Assembly (NCBI RefSeq): GCF_000012825.1
Contig: NC_009614.1
Span: 3,286,001 to 3,350,000 of the forward strand
Length of the DNA: 64,000 nt
Reading direction: 5' to 3'
Source: Phocaeicola vulgatus ATCC 8482
GTDB taxonomy: Bacteria; Bacteroidota; Bacteroidia; Bacteroidales; Bacteroidaceae
The translations under genes were made by a program, and so were the position numbers. How positions within the stretch are numbered: position 1 is the first letter of the stretch; each line of letters opens with the position of its first letter. A model generated the notes under the pieces. It was not told the origin of the DNA. It was given only the letters and a program-made list of their open reading frames with translations, and did not search any database. This document shows, piece after piece, positions 53,945-62,359 of this stretch.

Positions 53945-53952
53945 CAAAGGTA
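53945..53952 (-). promoter_or_regulatory. -7 box of the Crp/Fnr gene
   Basis: TACCTTTG on the minus strand, 36 bases upstream of the ATG at 53909. Confidence 0.5.
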
Positions 53953-54043
53953 ACGATAAAACGAGATTTATTATTTATAGGTGGAAGAACTTTTATTTTT
54001 TTTATTGTTTCTTACCGTCTCCTAATGTTTAAAAGCAGAATAC

Positions 54044-54074
54044 TTGCGGACTGTATAAAAAATAAATATATTTG
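54044..54074 (+). promoter_or_regulatory. Promoter and strong Shine-Dalgarno region of marC
   Basis: TTG (54044-54046), 20-base spacer, TATATTTG (54067-54074). Downstream of it, AGGAGG lies six bases before the ATG at 54098. A strong Shine-Dalgarno site is rare in this genome. Confidence 0.7.
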
Positions 54075-54097
54075 CATTCAAAAAAAAGGAGGAGTTT

Positions 54098-54700
54098 ATG
54101 TTTGGATCATTTGATTTTCAAGAATTTTTAAGTGCGTTTATTGTGCTTTTTGCTGTCATTGATATTATCGGATCTATTCCTATTATATTGAATCTTAAGC
54201 AGAAAGGGAGAAATGTCAATGCTAATAAAGCTACCGGCATTTCTTTTGCTTTATTGATAGGTTTCTTTTATGCAGGGGATATGATGCTGAAGTTATTTCA
54301 AGTTGATATTGCTTCGTTTGCCGTGGCGGGTGCTTTTGTTATTTTTCTCATGTCTTTGGAAATGATTCTGGATATCGAGATATTCAAGAATCAAGGTCCT
54401 ATCAAGGAAGCGACTTTAGTCCCCTTGGTTTTTCCGTTATTGGCTGGTGCGGGAGCGTTTACTACGTTGCTTTCCCTACGTTCGGAGTATGCTCCTGTAA
54501 ATATTGTTGTAGCCTTGATATTGAATATGGTTTGGGTTTATGTAGTGTTGAAGTTGACAGATCGCATCGAACGTTTCTTGGGGAAAGGTGGAATTTATGT
54601 TATTCGTAAGTTTTTTGGAATCATTTTGTTGGCAATATCAGCGCGTTTATTTACTGCTAATCTGACTTTATTGATAGAGCAGTTTCAGAAAGCTCAGTAA
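54098..54700 (+). CDS. MarC-family integral membrane protein
   Basis: 200 residues, six membrane segments. MarC features: FIVLFAVIDIIGSIPIIL in the first helix, KATGISFALLIGFFYAGDMML, FAVAGAFVIFLMSLEMIL and the conserved LVFPLLAGAGAFTTLLSL in the fourth. The family was once tied to multiple antibiotic resistance but has no proven substrate. It is expressed from its own promoter and divergent from a Crp/Fnr regulator, which could regulate it. Confidence 0.92.
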   Translation: MFGSFDFQEFLSAFIVLFAVIDIIGSIPIILNLKQKGRNVNANKATGISFALLIGFFYAGDMMLKLFQVDIASFAVAGAFVIFLMSLEMILDIEIFKNQGPIKEATLVPLVFPLLAGAGAFTTLLSLRSEYAPVNIVVALILNMVWVYVVLKLTDRIERFLGKGGIYVIRKFFGIILLAISARLFTANLTLLIEQFQKAQ

Positions 54701-54728
54701 TATGCTGTTTTTTTACAGATAATAATGT

Positions 54729-54803
54729 CGGAACTCACCATAGATATTTTATTGGAAACCAACTGCTTTGTGTTGAATGGATATTAATCTGTGGTGAGTT
54801 CCG
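54729..54803. repeat. Inverted repeat between marC and apbE
   Basis: CGGAACTCACCA (54729-54740) and TGGTGAGTTCCG (54792-54803) are perfectly complementary over 12 bases and separated by 51 bases. Inner parts (TAGATAT / ATATTAATCT) can extend the structure. No T run. It lies between converging genes. Confidence 0.6.
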
Positions 54804-54858
54804 GTATCATTCCATTTGAATGGTAGCTGTTTGATATTTTGATACGCTCCTTTGGTGT

Positions 54859-55875
54859 CTATTTCTCGTTGATGATGAATTTCTTCATTCCGTCTGTAAA
54901 ATAAGTTTCATATTTATCTCCTTCGCCTGAGCAAATAAAATAAGCATCCAGTTCAGGATGTGCTTCACAAAATGCTTTGGCTGAGTCCAGTCCCATCACC
55001 ATGAAAGCAGTGGCGTATGCATCGGCACTGGCGCAATCTTTTGCAATGACAGTGGATGACAGGATACTATGTTGTACTGGATATCCGGTGCGTGGGTCTA
55101 TGGTATGTGCATATTTCTTTCCACCTTTGTAATAGAAATTACGATAATTCCCTGATGTTGCCATACCTACATCACTAATGGCAAGCACAGTCTGTAATTC
55201 CTGGTTTACTGACAAGGAGTCATCTACAGGTTTGTTTATGCCGATACGCCAAGCGTTCATTTTGGAATTTTTGCCTCTTACCACTACTTCACCGCCTATA
55301 TCTACCATATAGTTTTTTATCCCTTTACGTTCCAATAGCCTTGCTACTGCATCTACTCCGAATCCCTTGGCTATAGCGCTGCAATCCAGCATTATACGAG
55401 GGTCTTTTTTCATAATCCGGTTGTTCTGTAAATCTATTTTTTGATATCCTATCATTTGGCGTAAGCTGTCCACTATCAGTGAATCCACTCCTGTAGATTT
55501 TTTGAATCCGAATCCCCATGCATTTACCAAAGGTGCGACGGTGATATCAAAGGCTCCATGGGTTTCATCGGATATTTTCTTTGAGAGATGGAATACATGT
55601 ACGAAAAAACTGTCAACTTCCGTCTTTTCATTGTGGTTTACGCGGGTGATTACGGAATTCGGATTGAAAGGAGAGAGGGAGTTGTCCACTTTCTTCAGTT
55701 CAGTTTCTATTTCTTCTTTCAGATTATCTTCGGACTGGTAGGTGATTTTGTATACTGTACCGAATACAAAGCCTTCATCCGTACGGAAAGGGGCTTGCTT
55801 TTTTAGAATAATAATTGTTCCTATTATCAGAATTGCTAGAAACGGCAATTGCCATGCTAATTTTTTTTTATTCAT
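54859..55875 (-). CDS. apbE: FAD:protein FMN transferase
   Basis: 338 residues. ApbE attaches FMN to Thr residues of flavoproteins such as NqrB, NqrC or RnfG/D subunits on the periplasmic side. An N-terminal membrane anchor (about 7-24, WQLPFLAILIIGTIIILKK) replaces a lipobox. Family segments: GTVYKITYQ, LSPFNPNSVITRVN, GAFDITVAPLVNAWGFG, LDCSAIAKGFGVDAV, YMVDIGGEVVVRG, ATSGNYRNF and the Mg-binding HTIDPRTGYPV. Length is normal. Followed by nothing on the same strand, preceded by mntP (13 bases). Confidence 0.94.
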   Translation of the reverse strand: MNKKKLAWQLPFLAILIIGTIIILKKQAPFRTDEGFVFGTVYKITYQSEDNLKEEIETELKKVDNSLSPFNPNSVITRVNHNEKTEVDSFFVHVFHLSKKISDETHGAFDITVAPLVNAWGFGFKKSTGVDSLIVDSLRQMIGYQKIDLQNNRIMKKDPRIMLDCSAIAKGFGVDAVARLLERKGIKNYMVDIGGEVVVRGKNSKMNAWRIGINKPVDDSLSVNQELQTVLAISDVGMATSGNYRNFYYKGGKKYAHTIDPRTGYPVQHSILSSTVIAKDCASADAYATAFMVMGLDSAKAFCEAHPELDAYFICSGEGDKYETYFTDGMKKFIINEK

Positions 55876-55888
55876 ACCTGTATTTTAG

Positions 55889-56461
55889 TTAAGAAAGAAA
55901 TAAATGTTCTATTAAAATTTTAACGCCGATAATAATCAAAACCAAACCTCCCCATAATTCCATGCGCAGGTTGAAACGCTTGCCGCAAAATACACCTATC
56001 AGACTTCCTAATGTTGAGATAACAAAAGAGGTAAAGCCGATGATGACAATAGGAGAAAGAATAGAAGTGAAAGAGTTTATTCCTACAAAAGCAAATGATA
56101 TACCGATGGCCAAAGCATCAATGCTGGTTGCTATAGCCAGCGTAACAACCACTTTTAATTTAGTGGGGTCGAAGCAGCGTTTGTCTTCATTGCTGAAGCT
56201 CTCTTTTATCATACGCCCTCCCCAAAAGGCCAATAACCCAAAAGCGATCCAATGGTCATAATCCTCTATCAGGTGACTGAATCGGCTGGCGGCAAACCAG
56301 CCGATAAGCGGCATGACAGCCTGGAAAAGGCCGAAGAAGAATGCCATAATAAAAAAAGTGCGCCAGCAAATGCGACGCATGATAATTCCGCTTGTTATGG
56401 AAACTGTGAAACAGTCCATAGCAAGACTGATGGCAAGGAGCCATATTTCTAAAGTTGTCAT
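55889..56461 (-). CDS. mntP: Manganese efflux pump MntP-like
   Basis: 190 residues, six membrane segments. Two DUF204-type repeats with the metal-site Asp residues: LLAISLAMDCFTVSITSGI near 9-27 and LAIATSIDALAIGISFAF near 110-127. Exports Mn(II) in E. coli. Length matches. It starts 3 bases after the beta-barrel gene and precedes apbE, so it is in the middle of a minus-strand run. Confidence 0.92.
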   Translation of the reverse strand: MTTLEIWLLAISLAMDCFTVSITSGIIMRRICWRTFFIMAFFFGLFQAVMPLIGWFAASRFSHLIEDYDHWIAFGLLAFWGGRMIKESFSNEDKRCFDPTKLKVVVTLAIATSIDALAIGISFAFVGINSFTSILSPIVIIGFTSFVISTLGSLIGVFCGKRFNLRMELWGGLVLIIIGVKILIEHLFLS

Positions 56462-56464
56462 TGG

Positions 56465-57166
56465 TTAAAATGGTAATTTGTATATTAAACTGTATGTTAC
56501 TCCTAAGTTAGTCGAGTTGTTTTTTCCAAAACCGGGAATATACCAAGGTTCGGTGTGTTCCGCCTTTTTTATGTTCATGCGTATACGGTAACGTAGTGAC
56601 CATCCCATGTAGAAATTCTTGTACACATTTACCTTTATTCCAGCCAGCAGTTCTGCCCAGGTTACTGTGGTCTTAATTCCGTCATAACTGAAAGGAATTT
56701 CAGGAAATCCCCATGTAGGATCCTTCATTGTCGGAGCATCTACATCGTATGAAAAAGAGGTGAATCCGTAACGTATGCCTCCATATAGAAAACCAGGCAG
56801 ATAGGGCTTCTTGAAAAAGAAGTTGTAGTTCATGCCTATGCGGAAATAAGGAGCTGAGGCTTTATAATGTATATTGGTACCGTCATCAGTAGTGTCGGTG
56901 GTTCCATATCCAATTTCAGCTACGGGGACATAACGGTTTTTCAAATTGACCTCCACGCTGATTTCTGTACTTGTAATGTCACCTCCAAAAATTTTGCTTC
57001 CCAGGCCAAATATATCTACACCGATAGTAGTTCCCTGATAGAAGGGTACCTTTTCTTCCTCTATGGTTGTTTTTTTTTCTTGTGCCGCCAGTGTGGGGCT
57101 GTACAACAGCATACTACTCAGTAGCGTTAACAACGTAATATATGTTGAAATTCTTTTTTTCTTCAT
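56465..57166 (-). CDS. Exported beta-barrel protein (DUF6048-type)
   Basis: 233 residues. Signal peptide 1-28 (ITLLTLLSSMLLYSPTLAAQ), then IGVDIFGLGSKIFGGDITSTEISVEVNLKNRYVPVAEIGYG and alternating strands ending TYSLIYKLPF with a terminal aromatic residue, as in outer-membrane barrels. I think it belongs to DUF6048, which usually follows a DUF6452 lipoprotein. It starts 53 bases inside the previous gene. A function in outer-membrane biogenesis is only a guess. Confidence 0.8.
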   Translation of the reverse strand: MKKKRISTYITLLTLLSSMLLYSPTLAAQEKKTTIEEEKVPFYQGTTIGVDIFGLGSKIFGGDITSTEISVEVNLKNRYVPVAEIGYGTTDTTDDGTNIHYKASAPYFRIGMNYNFFFKKPYLPGFLYGGIRYGFTSFSYDVDAPTMKDPTWGFPEIPFSYDGIKTTVTWAELLAGIKVNVYKNFYMGWSLRYRIRMNIKKAEHTEPWYIPGFGKNNSTNLGVTYSLIYKLPF

Positions 57167-57662
57167 TATTGATGTCCGAATTTACAATCTCGATAGATTT
57201 TAGGTTATAGGTGGTGTATTTAATGTCTTCCACTTTATAAAACATCATGGTGCCACATTCTATATTCTGCAAGTAGGGGATATTTTGGTGAATGAGTGTG
57301 ATAGTGTCACGCATCTTTTCCGTATAATGCAATACGTAGGTAGTTTTTGATGTATAACTCAAAGGCAGGCTCATACTGCTTTCCGCTTTATTGAATATCG
57401 TGTCATTCATCAATGAGTCTTTTACTACGGTTTCCTTAATAGTTCCATCTTCCAGTGTGTCACGTACAATCACATCGGTGGTGATAAATCCAGTGACGTC
57501 AAAAGCCGGACTGAATTTTACAGCTTGGTGTGTCTCTGCATCCAGAAAGTCGAAATGGGCAAAGGAATTGGTGGTAAGCGGACAATCGCTTTCCCCACAG
57601 CTTTGCATCAAGGTGCTTACGGTAATCAGGAGCAATAAGATAATGGCTGGTAGTTTCTTCAT
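57114..57662 (-). CDS. Exported lipoprotein (DUF6452-type)
   Basis: 182 residues. Lipoprotein signal with Cys 22 (LLLLITVSTLMQSC), CGESDCPLTTNS next, then a beta-rich region with VIVRDTLEDGTIKETVVKDS, SMSLPLSYTSKTTYVLHY and QNIECGTMMFYKVEDIKYT. It fits the DUF6452 family of Bacteroidetes. The final 17 codons overlap the barrel gene, a close pairing that supports a shared complex. One base separates it from the glycosyltransferase gene upstream. Confidence 0.8.
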   Translation of the reverse strand: MKKLPAIILLLLITVSTLMQSCGESDCPLTTNSFAHFDFLDAETHQAVKFSPAFDVTGFITTDVIVRDTLEDGTIKETVVKDSLMNDTIFNKAESSMSLPLSYTSKTTYVLHYTEKMRDTITLIHQNIPYLQNIECGTMMFYKVEDIKYTTYNLKSIEIVNSDINNEEKKNFNIYYVVNATE

Positions 57663-57663
57663 T

Positions 57664-58617
57664 TTAAAACTCTTTCTCTATTTTATAATTATTGCGTTCA
57701 GGAGCATTCCGGGCTATCAATTCTCCTATGAATCCTGCCAGAAACAGTTGGGTCCCCAAAATCATCAAAGTTAGGGCCAGATAGAAGTAAGGAGAATCAG
57801 TAATTAATATATAAGGTAAACCATGTGACAAGGCATATAGTTTGTTCGCTCCGATGATAATGACGGAAATGAAACCAAGAATAAACATCAATGATCCCAT
57901 AAACCCGAAGAAGTGCATCGGCTTGATACCGAATTTGGATAAAAACCACAGAGTAATGAGGTCTAGATAACCATTGAAGAAACGGTTTAATCCGCCGAAT
58001 TTTGTTTTACCGAATTTTCGTGCCTGATGGTGTACTACCTTCTCGGCTATCTTAGGAAAACCTGCATTCTTTGCCAGATAGGGGATATAGCGGTGCATTT
58101 CACCGTATACTTCGATGTTCTTTACGACATCACGACGATAAGCTTTTAGTCCGCAGTTGAAGTCGTGCAGGTTCTTGATGCCTGAAACGGCACGTGCTGT
58201 GGCGTTGAATAGTTTGGTCGGAATGGTTTTTGATAACGGGTCATAGCGTTTTTGCTTGTATCCCGATACTAAGTCGTAGCCATCTTCTGTAATCATTCTG
58301 TATAATTCCGGTATTTCGTCCGGGCTGTCCTGCAAGTCGGCATCCATTGTAATCACCACATCACCTTGCGCCTTTTCAAAACCACAATACAAGGCAGGGG
58401 ACTTGCCGTAGTTCCGGCGGAATTTGATACCTTTTACGTTGTCCGACTCCGAGCGTAGTTTCTCTATCACTTGCCAGGAGTGGTCGGTGCTGCCGTCATT
58501 GACAAAAATTACTTCATAGCTGAAGTGGTTGGCATCCATTACACGTTGAATCCATGCGAATAGTTCCGGCAAAGATTCTTCTTCGTTATACAAAGGAATA
58601 ACTACAGATATATCCAT
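57664..58617 (-). CDS. Family 2 glycosyltransferase with C-terminal membrane helices (DPM1/GtrB-like)
   Basis: 317 residues. GT2 domain 1-220: VVIPLYNEEESLPELFAWI, EVIFVNDGSTDHSW, the DxD-type ITMDADLQDSPDEIPEL, and HDFNCGLKAYRRDVV. Two membrane segments follow (about 230-260 and 275-300). This form transfers a sugar from UDP or GDP to undecaprenyl phosphate for later use in the periplasm, for example in glycosylation or lipid A/LPS changes. Preceded by DUF4199 with 3 bases between them. Confidence 0.92.
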   Translation of the reverse strand: MDISVVIPLYNEEESLPELFAWIQRVMDANHFSYEVIFVNDGSTDHSWQVIEKLRSESDNVKGIKFRRNYGKSPALYCGFEKAQGDVVITMDADLQDSPDEIPELYRMITEDGYDLVSGYKQKRYDPLSKTIPTKLFNATARAVSGIKNLHDFNCGLKAYRRDVVKNIEVYGEMHRYIPYLAKNAGFPKIAEKVVHHQARKFGKTKFGGLNRFFNGYLDLITLWFLSKFGIKPMHFFGFMGSLMFILGFISVIIIGANKLYALSHGLPYILITDSPYFYLALTLMILGTQLFLAGFIGELIARNAPERNNYKIEKEF

Positions 58618-58620
58618 CTT

Positions 58621-59154
58621 TTATTCATTTTTCTTTTTACGCATCACGATCAATGCCGTAGGGATGGCCATTAGCATCCCGTAAAACATATTTTGTGATA
58701 TCAGTTGAAATGTCATTTCCAGCGGGGTAAGTCCCGACAGTAAATCTATCGCTTCTTCGAATTGGTTCAGTGAGGTTGTCAGTTCGGCTCCGGCAGTTTC
58801 TTTGAACTGGTTTAAAATGGAACGGTATGCCTCGAATACGAATCCGCCATCTATATAGCGGAAGTAGATGTAATGCACTACCGCTACAAATAGAGAGGCG
58901 AACATATACATAAAGGTAGTGAATAGAAACGCACGTGAAAAAGTGATGCTTCCGTCACAATGCCGTTCTCTGAACTTTTTGGCAAATATGTATCCTAAAA
59001 AGGGTACTCCTATAGTCAGGACTATAAAAAGTAATTGTAGGAAAGGTATTCTCAATCCTAACGGGAAGAGCATGAATTTGAAGGCCCATAAAAGACCCAT
59101 GCCCGTACCATAGCGCATGGCGCATTCCTGCAAAGTCGGTTTATAATTCGTCAT
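58621..59154 (-). CDS. DUF4199 membrane protein
   Basis: 177 residues, four membrane segments (about 13-33, 36-56, 71-95 and 142-165). MRYGTGMGLLWAFKFMLFPLGLR, GYIFAKKFRERHCDGSITFSRAFLFTTFMYMFASLFV and the final GMLMAIPTALIVMRKKKNE fit DUF4199 of Bacteroidetes. In this phylum it often lies just before a GT2 glycosyltransferase as here, suggesting a shared membrane process. Function unknown. Confidence 0.88.
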   Translation of the reverse strand: MTNYKPTLQECAMRYGTGMGLLWAFKFMLFPLGLRIPFLQLLFIVLTIGVPFLGYIFAKKFRERHCDGSITFSRAFLFTTFMYMFASLFVAVVHYIYFRYIDGGFVFEAYRSILNQFKETAGAELTTSLNQFEEAIDLLSGLTPLEMTFQLISQNMFYGMLMAIPTALIVMRKKKNE

Positions 59155-59263
59155 TCTTTATTAATAAGTGCACAAAAGTACTTCTTTTACGGGAATCCGT
59201 CCTATAGTTATGGGTGAAAAATGTATTTTTTCTGCTAAAATCAAAAAAAAGTATTCGAAAGTA

Positions 59264-59293
59264 TTGTAGTTTTGAAAATAATGTCTACCTTTG
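59264..59293 (+). promoter_or_regulatory. Promoter of the SRP RNA gene
   Basis: TTG (59264-59266), 19-base spacer, TACCTTTG (59286-59293), about 18 bases before the RNA's paired 5' end. Confidence 0.7.
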
Positions 59294-59310
59294 CACTCGC
59301 AAAACAAAAA

Positions 59311-59408
59311 TGGGTAAGTCCTATACGGCCAGCTCCTGATGAATCCTCCAGGGCTTGATCGCAGCAAAGGTAGTTGGTTGTAGCGGCGCGATATAGTAAG
59401 CTTACCCA
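59311..59408 (+). ncRNA. ffs: Signal recognition particle RNA (small bacterial form, 4.5S-like)
   Basis: About 98 bases. TGGGTAAG at the 5' end pairs with CTTACCCA at the 3' end, closing a rod. The centre has the SRP domain-IV signature GATGAATCCTCCAGGGC ... GCAGCAAAGGTAG, matching the conserved GAAUCC/CCAGG and GCAGCAA/GGUA strands of small SRP RNAs, where Ffh binds. The apical part reads TTGATC rather than the usual GNRA-type loop. Own promoter upstream; tRNA-Thr begins 5 bases after the end. Exact ends are inferred from pairing. Confidence 0.82.
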
Positions 59409-59413
59409 CCCCC

Positions 59414-59487
59414 GCCTCTTTAGCTCAGTTGGCCAGAGCACGTGATTTGTAATCTCGGGGTCGTTGGTTCGAATCCGACAAGAGGCT
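59414..59487 (+). tRNA. tRNA-Thr (anticodon UGU)
   Basis: 74 bases. Acceptor GCCTCTT/AAGAGGC, D stem GCTC-GAGC, anticodon loop TTTGTAA giving UGU, T arm GTTGG-TTCGAAT-CCGAC, discriminator U, no CCA. The anticodon stem has one T-T mismatch (third pair). It is followed by a strong terminator and may share the SRP RNA transcript. A tRNA next to a variable region can be an integration site; no 3' tRNA duplicate was seen downstream. Confidence 0.93.
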
Positions 59488-59492
59488 CGGAA

Positions 59493-59535
59493 AAGCGAGA
59501 AGGACGAAGAAATCTTCATTCTTCTCGCTTTTTTT
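59493..59535 (+). terminator. Terminator after tRNA-Thr
   Basis: AAGCGAGAAG (59493-59502) pairs with CTTCTCGCTT (59521-59530), 18-base loop, then a run of T. Serves the SRP RNA/tRNA transcript. Confidence 0.9.
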
Positions 59536-59537
59536 AT

Positions 59538-59545
59538 TATATTTG
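59538..59545 (+). promoter_or_regulatory. -7 box of the RecQ-like helicase gene
   Basis: TATATTTG, 52 bases before the ATG at 59598. Confidence 0.45.
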
Positions 59546-59597
59546 CGCTGATATTAGTTTTAAGGTTGGTACAACCGTTATTTAAGAGTTCTTTTTT

Positions 59598-62015
59598 ATG
59601 ATAGAGTCACAGATTGTGGCAAGAGTATTGCCGTCTAAATGCCGTGAAGCGGTAAAGGTCCTTTTGCAGGAAGTGTACGGATATGAAGATTTCCGTAATT
59701 TAGAAGTTTATGATGACTTGTTCAAAGGTAAGGAAAAATTGCAATTGTCTCAAGGGCAATTAATTGAGGAGGTCATCATGGAAGCCGAAAAAGGGATCAA
59801 GGGTGACTCGTCTGCTCATAATTTGCTCCTGACAGCTCCGACCGGAGCCGGAAAATCATTGTTGTTTCAGCTCCCTGCCATTTATCTGGGTAATGAATAT
59901 AAGCTTCTTACTCTTGTGGTTTCTCCGCTGAAAGCATTGATAGTGGACCAGGTTGAGGCGTTGCAGGAGTTAGGCTATGAACGTGTGGCGTATGCTTCGT
60001 CCGATCTTTCACCTGAACAAAAGAACGAAGTATATCGTCGTGTCCGTGAAGGGGAGGTTGATCTTTTTTATCTTTCCCCTGAATTATTGTTGGCGTATGA
60101 TATCAGTTATTTTGTAGGTGAACGCCGCATCGGACTGGTAGTGGTTGACGAGGCTCATACCGTGACCACTTGGGGTAAAGAGTTCCGGGTGGATTATTGG
60201 TTTCTAGGGCGTCATTTGGAAGCTTTAAAGAATGCGTTGGGGTATGTATTCCCTGTTTTTGCATTGACGGCCACTGCTGTGTGGAATCCCGAAGGCGGGA
60301 ACGATATGATTTTTGATACCATCCGGTCGTTGCATCTTGCTCCGTGTGCCTTGTATGTGGGCACGGTGAAGCGTGAAAATATCGGCTTTGACATTACCGC
60401 CATGACCATAGAGGAGGGGGAAACCTACGATAAGGCCAAGCAACGTACTGTTGCCGCCCGGGTGGAGGATTTTCTGGACGGGCATAAGACTATCATTTAT
60501 TATCCTTTTGCCGGAGGTATAGATATGAAACTGAAGACCTGGGTGTATCCGGCTAACTGGCATTGGGTGGCATCTTATTATGGTAAAAAGGATAAAGAGC
60601 AAAAAGCCGAAATTATACAAGCTTTTAAGGAGGGTGAGAAAAAGATAATCGTTGCTACGAAAGCTTTCGGTATGGGGGTGGATATCAGTGATATTGACCG
60701 TGTGTATCATGTGGCTCCATCCAGCACCTTTGTCGATTATATTCAGGAGATTGGCCGTGCTGCCCGTGATAAGAACATTACGGGTGTGGCGGTGACGGAT
60801 TTTAATGAGCGCGACTTTTATTATATGAAACGCCTGCATTCTGCGGGTGCCATCTCCCAGGAACAGTTGGGGATGATTCTGAAGAAAGTTTGGGAAATAT
60901 ATCTGATGAAAGGCTGTAGTGATGAAATGCAGATGTCTTTATCCGATTTTGAATTTGCAGTGAAGTTGCCTCGTAAAAAGAACAAGCTGGAATATGAATC
61001 GGATTTGGAGCAAGTCGTCAAAACGGCTTTGTTATGGATAGAAGAGGATTTGAGTTTCCGGCATGGCGGTTCTCCTGTTGAAATCAATTCACAGACGTTG
61101 TTTTCCGATGGCTATGTGCAGGAAAAGACGGGTGATGCCGCTTTCCGTAAAAAATACAAGCAGTACATGGTTCCCGTGAAAGGGGTTGAAGGAGTCTATA
61201 AGGTGGCTTTTGAATCTTTGTGGGAGAATTGTTTCTCGGAGATGGGATACCGTGAGTTTAAGCGCGATTTATACAATGGAAATCTCTTTGAGGGAGTTCG
61301 TGCGGCAGCTGTGGGTAAGCATGATGTCTTGTTAAAAGAGAGTGCGGCGGATATCTGCTCCAAGCTGGCAAGTCTCTTGAAGAGTTTGAAAGATTTGTTG
61401 ACGGTGAGTCTGTATGGTAATAAAGGAAAGTTCGAGGAGGACGATTTGCGTAGTATTTTTGCGGCGTATGATATGGATGTTCCTTCTGCCAAGCGTTTTA
61501 TCACTTCGTTACTGGAGTCCAGGGTAGAGGAGGGCAGAAGTGTGAGTTACATCACCAGTGCCAAGAAGAAAGATGAAGACAAACTGATGTTTACCGTTAC
61601 CCGTGGTTTTGATTTGTTGCTTTCCCGTTACCAGAAGTTGTGTGCCCAGCGTATCACAGGAAAGAAAGGAGACCGGCTGTTGTTCTATGTCACTCCGTTC
61701 TCCGATCTCAATATGTTGCTCAACTTGTTGTCTATGCTCAATGTGGTGGACTTTACCGTAGAGGGGGGTGTTCCTTCTGTTGGAGTACGTGTCCGTGATG
61801 CAGAGATATTGAAAAAGGAAGCTGCTTCGGGGGACTATCAGAACCATGTGCTGGAGAATAATGAGAAAATATTCCAGGAACAGATAGAGTTGTTCCGGCT
61901 GTTCTTTGGCAATACAAAACTGAGCGATGAGCAGCGATGGGAGTTTATAGAGGATTATTTTACGGGGATGAGTTTGGAGGGATTGAAAGAAAAATATTCT
62001 TGTGTTGTGGAATGA
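59598..62015 (+). CDS. RecQ-like superfamily 2 helicase
   Basis: 805 residues. N-terminal helix-rich part (1-60), then a RecQ-type helicase core: motif I TAPTGAGKSLLFQLPA near 76-91, Ia VSPLKALIVDQVEAL, motif II VVDEAHTVTTWGKEFRVDYWFLG (DEAH, with W-G as in RecQ), motif III FALTATA, motif V ATKAFGMGVDISDID and VI QEIGRAARD. The remaining 400 residues show no RQC zinc Cys cluster or HRDC pattern that I can see, so this is not a housekeeping RecQ; several defence systems use helicases of this kind. It is followed by unstable DNA rather than by a co-operating gene, so a defence role is only a possibility. Confidence 0.85.
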   Translation: MIESQIVARVLPSKCREAVKVLLQEVYGYEDFRNLEVYDDLFKGKEKLQLSQGQLIEEVIMEAEKGIKGDSSAHNLLLTAPTGAGKSLLFQLPAIYLGNEYKLLTLVVSPLKALIVDQVEALQELGYERVAYASSDLSPEQKNEVYRRVREGEVDLFYLSPELLLAYDISYFVGERRIGLVVVDEAHTVTTWGKEFRVDYWFLGRHLEALKNALGYVFPVFALTATAVWNPEGGNDMIFDTIRSLHLAPCALYVGTVKRENIGFDITAMTIEEGETYDKAKQRTVAARVEDFLDGHKTIIYYPFAGGIDMKLKTWVYPANWHWVASYYGKKDKEQKAEIIQAFKEGEKKIIVATKAFGMGVDISDIDRVYHVAPSSTFVDYIQEIGRAARDKNITGVAVTDFNERDFYYMKRLHSAGAISQEQLGMILKKVWEIYLMKGCSDEMQMSLSDFEFAVKLPRKKNKLEYESDLEQVVKTALLWIEEDLSFRHGGSPVEINSQTLFSDGYVQEKTGDAAFRKKYKQYMVPVKGVEGVYKVAFESLWENCFSEMGYREFKRDLYNGNLFEGVRAAAVGKHDVLLKESAADICSKLASLLKSLKDLLTVSLYGNKGKFEEDDLRSIFAAYDMDVPSAKRFITSLLESRVEEGRSVSYITSAKKKDEDKLMFTVTRGFDLLLSRYQKLCAQRITGKKGDRLLFYVTPFSDLNMLLNLLSMLNVVDFTVEGGVPSVGVRVRDAEILKKEAASGDYQNHVLENNEKIFQEQIELFRLFFGNTKLSDEQRWEFIEDYFTGMSLEGLKEKYSCVVE

Positions 62016-62088
62016 CAGCTGTAAGGGCTGTATAATATAACTCGTTGGCGAAATTAATTTTGCCTTGTATGATTTCACGTTAGTATAT

Positions 62089-62118
62089 GAGGTTGTGCCA
62101 ACGTTTTGACACAACCTC
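62089..62118. terminator. Hairpin after the helicase gene
   Basis: GAGGTTGTG (62089-62097) pairs perfectly with CACAACCTC (62110-62118), loop 12 bases. No long T run; probably a terminator. Confidence 0.55.
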
Positions 62119-62145
62119 TACTTGATAGCCGACAGTATGGGCATT

Positions 62146-62199
62146 AAATTCACTTGAAATGAATTTGTTTTCCAACTTTTATTGTTAATGCGAAGAGAA
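62146..62199 (+). repeat. 54-base direct repeat, copy 1
   Basis: Same as 63115-63168 except for one base (A/C at 62174/63143). It starts AAATTCACTTGAAATGAATT and ends GCGAAGAGAA. Copy 1 is not followed by the hairpin that follows copy 2. Confidence 0.9.
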
Positions 62200-62359
62200 C
62201 GACTTTGACGAATGCTACTCTTTATTTGGCTGGTACGCGCAAAGTCACGGAAGTTGGAATCAGCCTCTTGTCGGCAACCATGACGGTGGAGGAACGGGAA
62301 GACAATGTTGTGATAATTGATCATCGTTTTTGTTTTTAAAGGGTTGTTATTATCAGAAA

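Noticed and set aside
59414..59487. Attachment site of an integrated element at tRNA-Thr
   Set aside because: No copy of the tRNA 3' end was seen downstream in the window and there is no integrase gene.
59241..59519. 92-codon minus-strand frame across the SRP RNA and tRNA-Thr
   Set aside because: It covers two structured RNA genes, which explains the open frame.
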